Below are positions 4,023 to 5,998 of a stretch of DNA of 5,998 nt, in pieces (the first letter of the stretch is position 1; each line of letters starts with the position of its first letter). The position numbers and the translations under genes were made by a program. Below the pieces are notes generated by a model. The model had not been told where the DNA came from, did not search any database, and was given only the letters and a program-made list of their open reading frames with translations. Source of the stretch: an uncultured Bacteroidales bacterium (GTDB lineage Bacteria; Bacteroidota; Bacteroidia; Bacteroidales; F082); assembly GCA_937902805.1 (NCBI GenBank), contig CALEMB010000022.1:1-5998 (forward strand), read 5' to 3'.

Positions 4023-5906
4023 ATGAAAAAACTAACCCTATTCATCATGGCTATGGCGGCCTCGTTTGCGCTGCAAGCCCAATGGGTCGACGACCCGATC
4101 AACAACAACCACATCGCCAACTCCCCTGACTACAGCGGTGAGATTATCGTCGCAACCGACACTGAGAATGGCGACACATACGTCCAATGGACTTCTGGCG
4201 GCAGCAACGGCTACGGTCCCACACTGCAACGCCTCACCTTCGACGGCACACCACAATGGGGCGACGACGGCATCCGCATCATGGGGCAGAATTTCTATTC
4301 ATCCTCGGATGGCCACGCGATGGCTGTCACCGCCGACCATGCCGTGGTGAGCTGCTTCGCCACCGCCAGCGACCAAACCGTAGCCGTGAAAATCAATGCC
4401 GACGGCACTTACGCTTGGGGCGAACAAGGTGTTGTCCTATTTGATGGCAACGGCTTCTCGCGTGCCGAGATCATCGCTGGTGACGACGGTGGTGCCTGGG
4501 CCTTGGGCTGCACCTACGAGAGTCTTTTCTTGCAATACATCAAATCTGACGGTTCACTGTATCCCTACGTTACCATCGAAGAGGCAGGAGCCTCATGCCG
4601 ATACGGGCAACTCACCCTCGGCGTGGGCAATTCCGTCTTCTTGACTTACGAAAAAACGCCTTCATCCGGAGGCTTTTGGACAGACAAGGAAATCCATCTC
4701 GTGGGCTACACCGTCGACGGCATACAAATTGGCCCCGATGTCCTCTTGATGTCGTCACAGACCTTCCAAGTCACCTATATCCATTACGTCGTACCGGATG
4801 GCTTGGGTGGCGCATACGCCTACATCTGGCATTCGGGCATCGGCAGTGCGTTCAACACATACGTGTTCCACTACGACGCCAACGGATTCTCCACCATCAG
4901 CGACACGAACGGTATCCCCGTACATTCCGCCGACCCCGCCAACTTCTATCGCAGCGCCGACGCCACGGTTGACCCCGTCAGCCACGACCTGCTCATCACC
5001 TACCAGCAAACTGATGCAAACACACAATCAACATACAAGATTTACGTAAACCGCATCACTGCCACAGGCGAGCGTGTTTGGGATGATGGCATCCTGGTTT
5101 ACGACAACGGCACCAACGGCTGCGGTGGCCTCAACATCGACGCTTTTGAAGACGGCAGCGGCTTCGCTATAGTCTATTACAAAAGTAACAGCAATTCAGA
5201 TGACGGCAGAGCCACTGTCGAGGCTGTTGGCTATGACATGGAGGGCAACGTGTTGTGGAACAAACAACTCTGCTCCGCAAACTATCCTAAGTCAAGTGCC
5301 GAGACAAGCTCTGGCTTCCACATGGGACAAAACATCGTGACATGGGTGAACACCCAAGTCGGCGGCATCATCGGCCAGAATTTCGCTCCTGATGGCACAA
5401 TGGGTGAAGTGACCCCCGAACTGCCCTGCCCCGGCCTTGAGAACCTCGAAGGTCAGTATGTTTATGATGCCGAGACCCAAAGCTTCGGCGCACTGCTGAC
5501 TTGGAACATCCCCGAAGATCCCGTCGACTTCTATCGTTTGTACCGCACCGATGTTTACACCGAAGAAGAGACGGTCATCGACTTTGGCGGTGACGCTGTC
5601 TCCTACTTTGACGCTGTTGAAGTCGGTTTATACAAGTACCAACTTAGGGCACAGTTTGCCGACGTGGACTGCGGCCTTTCCGACCCCGCCACGACCTACA
5701 ACGGCCAAGACTACGTTTATATCGACGTCACGGGCATCGATGAAAACGAAAGCCAAGAAATCGTCACTCTCGTCAGGATCATCAACGCCAAGGGCCAAAC
5801 TCTGCAAAGCAAGGATCTGAACGAGCTCAACTCCGGCCTTTACATCCTCCAAGGAACAACCAAGGACGGAAAGATGGTGAGCAAGAAGGTCGTTGTGAAG
5901 AAATGA
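4023..5906 (+). CDS. Secreted repeat protein with fibronectin-III-like domain and T9SS C-terminal signal
   Basis: This 627-residue exported protein starts with a Sec signal peptide (MKKLTLFIMAMAASFALQAQ, cleavage likely near residues 18-20). Residues about 40-460 are a beta-rich region in which a DGxxxW-type blade motif recurs: DGTPQWGDDGI (74-84), DGTYAWGEQGV (127-137), TGERVWDDGI (348-357) and EGNVLWN (407-413). This suggests a beta-propeller. Residues about 468-560 resemble a fibronectin-III/Ig-like domain (LLTWNIPEDP, YRLYRTD, YKYQLRA). The last 45 residues (VRIINAKGQTL, LNSGLYILQG, DGKMVSKKVVVKK) match a type IX secretion C-terminal sorting domain. The usual YPNP-like opening of that domain is absent. 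It should cross the outer membrane and be anchored or released at the surface. No catalytic motif is visible, so binding or adhesion is more likely than enzymatic activity. Codon usage is richer in C-ending codons than in the Fic gene. Confidence 0.85.
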   Translation: MKKLTLFIMAMAASFALQAQWVDDPINNNHIANSPDYSGEIIVATDTENGDTYVQWTSGGSNGYGPTLQRLTFDGTPQWGDDGIRIMGQNFYSSSDGHAMAVTADHAVVSCFATASDQTVAVKINADGTYAWGEQGVVLFDGNGFSRAEIIAGDDGGAWALGCTYESLFLQYIKSDGSLYPYVTIEEAGASCRYGQLTLGVGNSVFLTYEKTPSSGGFWTDKEIHLVGYTVDGIQIGPDVLLMSSQTFQVTYIHYVVPDGLGGAYAYIWHSGIGSAFNTYVFHYDANGFSTISDTNGIPVHSADPANFYRSADATVDPVSHDLLITYQQTDANTQSTYKIYVNRITATGERVWDDGILVYDNGTNGCGGLNIDAFEDGSGFAIVYYKSNSNSDDGRATVEAVGYDMEGNVLWNKQLCSANYPKSSAETSSGFHMGQNIVTWVNTQVGGIIGQNFAPDGTMGEVTPELPCPGLENLEGQYVYDAETQSFGALLTWNIPEDPVDFYRLYRTDVYTEEETVIDFGGDAVSYFDAVEVGLYKYQLRAQFADVDCGLSDPATTYNGQDYVYIDVTGIDENESQEIVTLVRIINAKGQTLQSKDLNELNSGLYILQGTTKDGKMVSKKVVVKK

Positions 5907-5910
5907 AACA

Positions 5911-5968
5911 GGTTCTCACAAAGCAAAAGAGGCGCGACATATCGCGCCTCTTTTGCTTTGTGGGAACT
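5911..5968. terminator. Long shared bidirectional terminator
   Basis: A perfect 21-bp inverted repeat (5917-5937 with 5942-5962) around a CATA loop lies between the secreted protein gene and the convergent tRNA. Its arms contain AAAAGAGGCGCGA and the complementary TCGCGCCTCTTTT, so each strand ends its GC stem in TTTT and either direction can terminate. The pairing extends outward to 5911 and 5968 with two G-T wobbles, 27 bp in total. The right arm thereby takes in the tRNA acceptor 3' strand. Confidence 0.85.
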
Positions 5969-5998
5969 GTTGGACTCGAACCAACGACCCCCAGATCG
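5961..5998 (-). tRNA. tRNA, 3' half, cut by the window edge
   Basis: Read on the minus strand, the segment shows a T arm with 5-bp stem GTTGG/CCAAC and 7-nt loop TTCGAGT (5985-5969), then the acceptor 3' strand AGTTCCC (5968-5962) and discriminator A (5961). CCA is not encoded; CAA follows. Upstream of the T arm are a 5-nt variable loop GGGTC and the 3' side of the anticodon stem TCTGG. The 5' half and the anticodon lie outside the window. With that alignment the only visible anticodon base (position 36) would be C, pointing to a GNN codon, but a one-base shift would change this, so no amino acid is assigned. Confidence 0.85.

Overview
The window looks like chromosomal DNA from a member of the Bacteroidota, most likely the order Bacteroidales. 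The evidence is the repeated -7 promoter motif TAnnTTTG ahead of genes, the lack of purine-rich Shine-Dalgarno sequences, A/T-rich leaders, and a secreted protein ending in a type IX secretion (T9SS) sorting domain. A T9SS cargo argues against the genus Bacteroides itself and fits other gut, rumen or oral Bacteroidales. The genus cannot be fixed from the sequence alone.

Layout, left to right. Positions 1-240 hold a strong intrinsic terminator (69-97) for something upstream, then a tidy control region with two GGTTA/TAACC palindromes 33 bp apart and a TATCTTTG -7 element. Positions 240-1436 (+) encode a complete AAA_14/DUF4143-type ATPase with a GTG start. Positions 1437-1817 are noncoding: a terminator, two separate inverted repeats and a promoter. 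Positions 1818-2894 (+) encode a complete Fic AMP-transferase of the self-inhibited class II type with a C-terminal winged helix. Eight bases after its stop, 2903-2974 encodes only 23 residues that read like the first residues of a type III restriction (Res) / DEAD-box helicase subunit, then stops. I read this as the stump of a deleted downstream partner gene.

Positions 2975-3609 contain no credible gene. They are a mosaic of short phased repeats: an 11-bp array that flips orientation at its midpoint (about 3037-3179), a 22-bp array (3197-3262), 8-, 6- and 9-bp arrays, and a second, unrelated 11-bp array (3531-3574). The whole stretch looks like a repeat island that replaced the missing helicase gene.

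Positions 3610-3948 (-) encode a TerB-like small acidic protein. It diverges from 4023-5906 (+), a 627-residue secreted repeat protein with a signal peptide, beta-propeller-like DGxxxW repeats, a fibronectin-III-like domain and a T9SS C-terminal signal. Their promoters overlap face to face at 3959-3997. The window ends with a very long inverted repeat serving as a shared terminator, and the 3' part of a tRNA on the minus strand (5961-5998, cut by the window edge).

How the parts relate: the Fic gene and the helicase stump were probably one operon belonging to a type III restriction-modification locus that has decayed, leaving Fic as an orphan. The AAA ATPase is a separate, autonomously controlled unit. 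The TerB-like gene and the secreted protein share a control region but show no obvious functional link. The best candidates for something undescribed are the phased 11-bp repeat island and the dual-palindrome control region of the ATPase gene.
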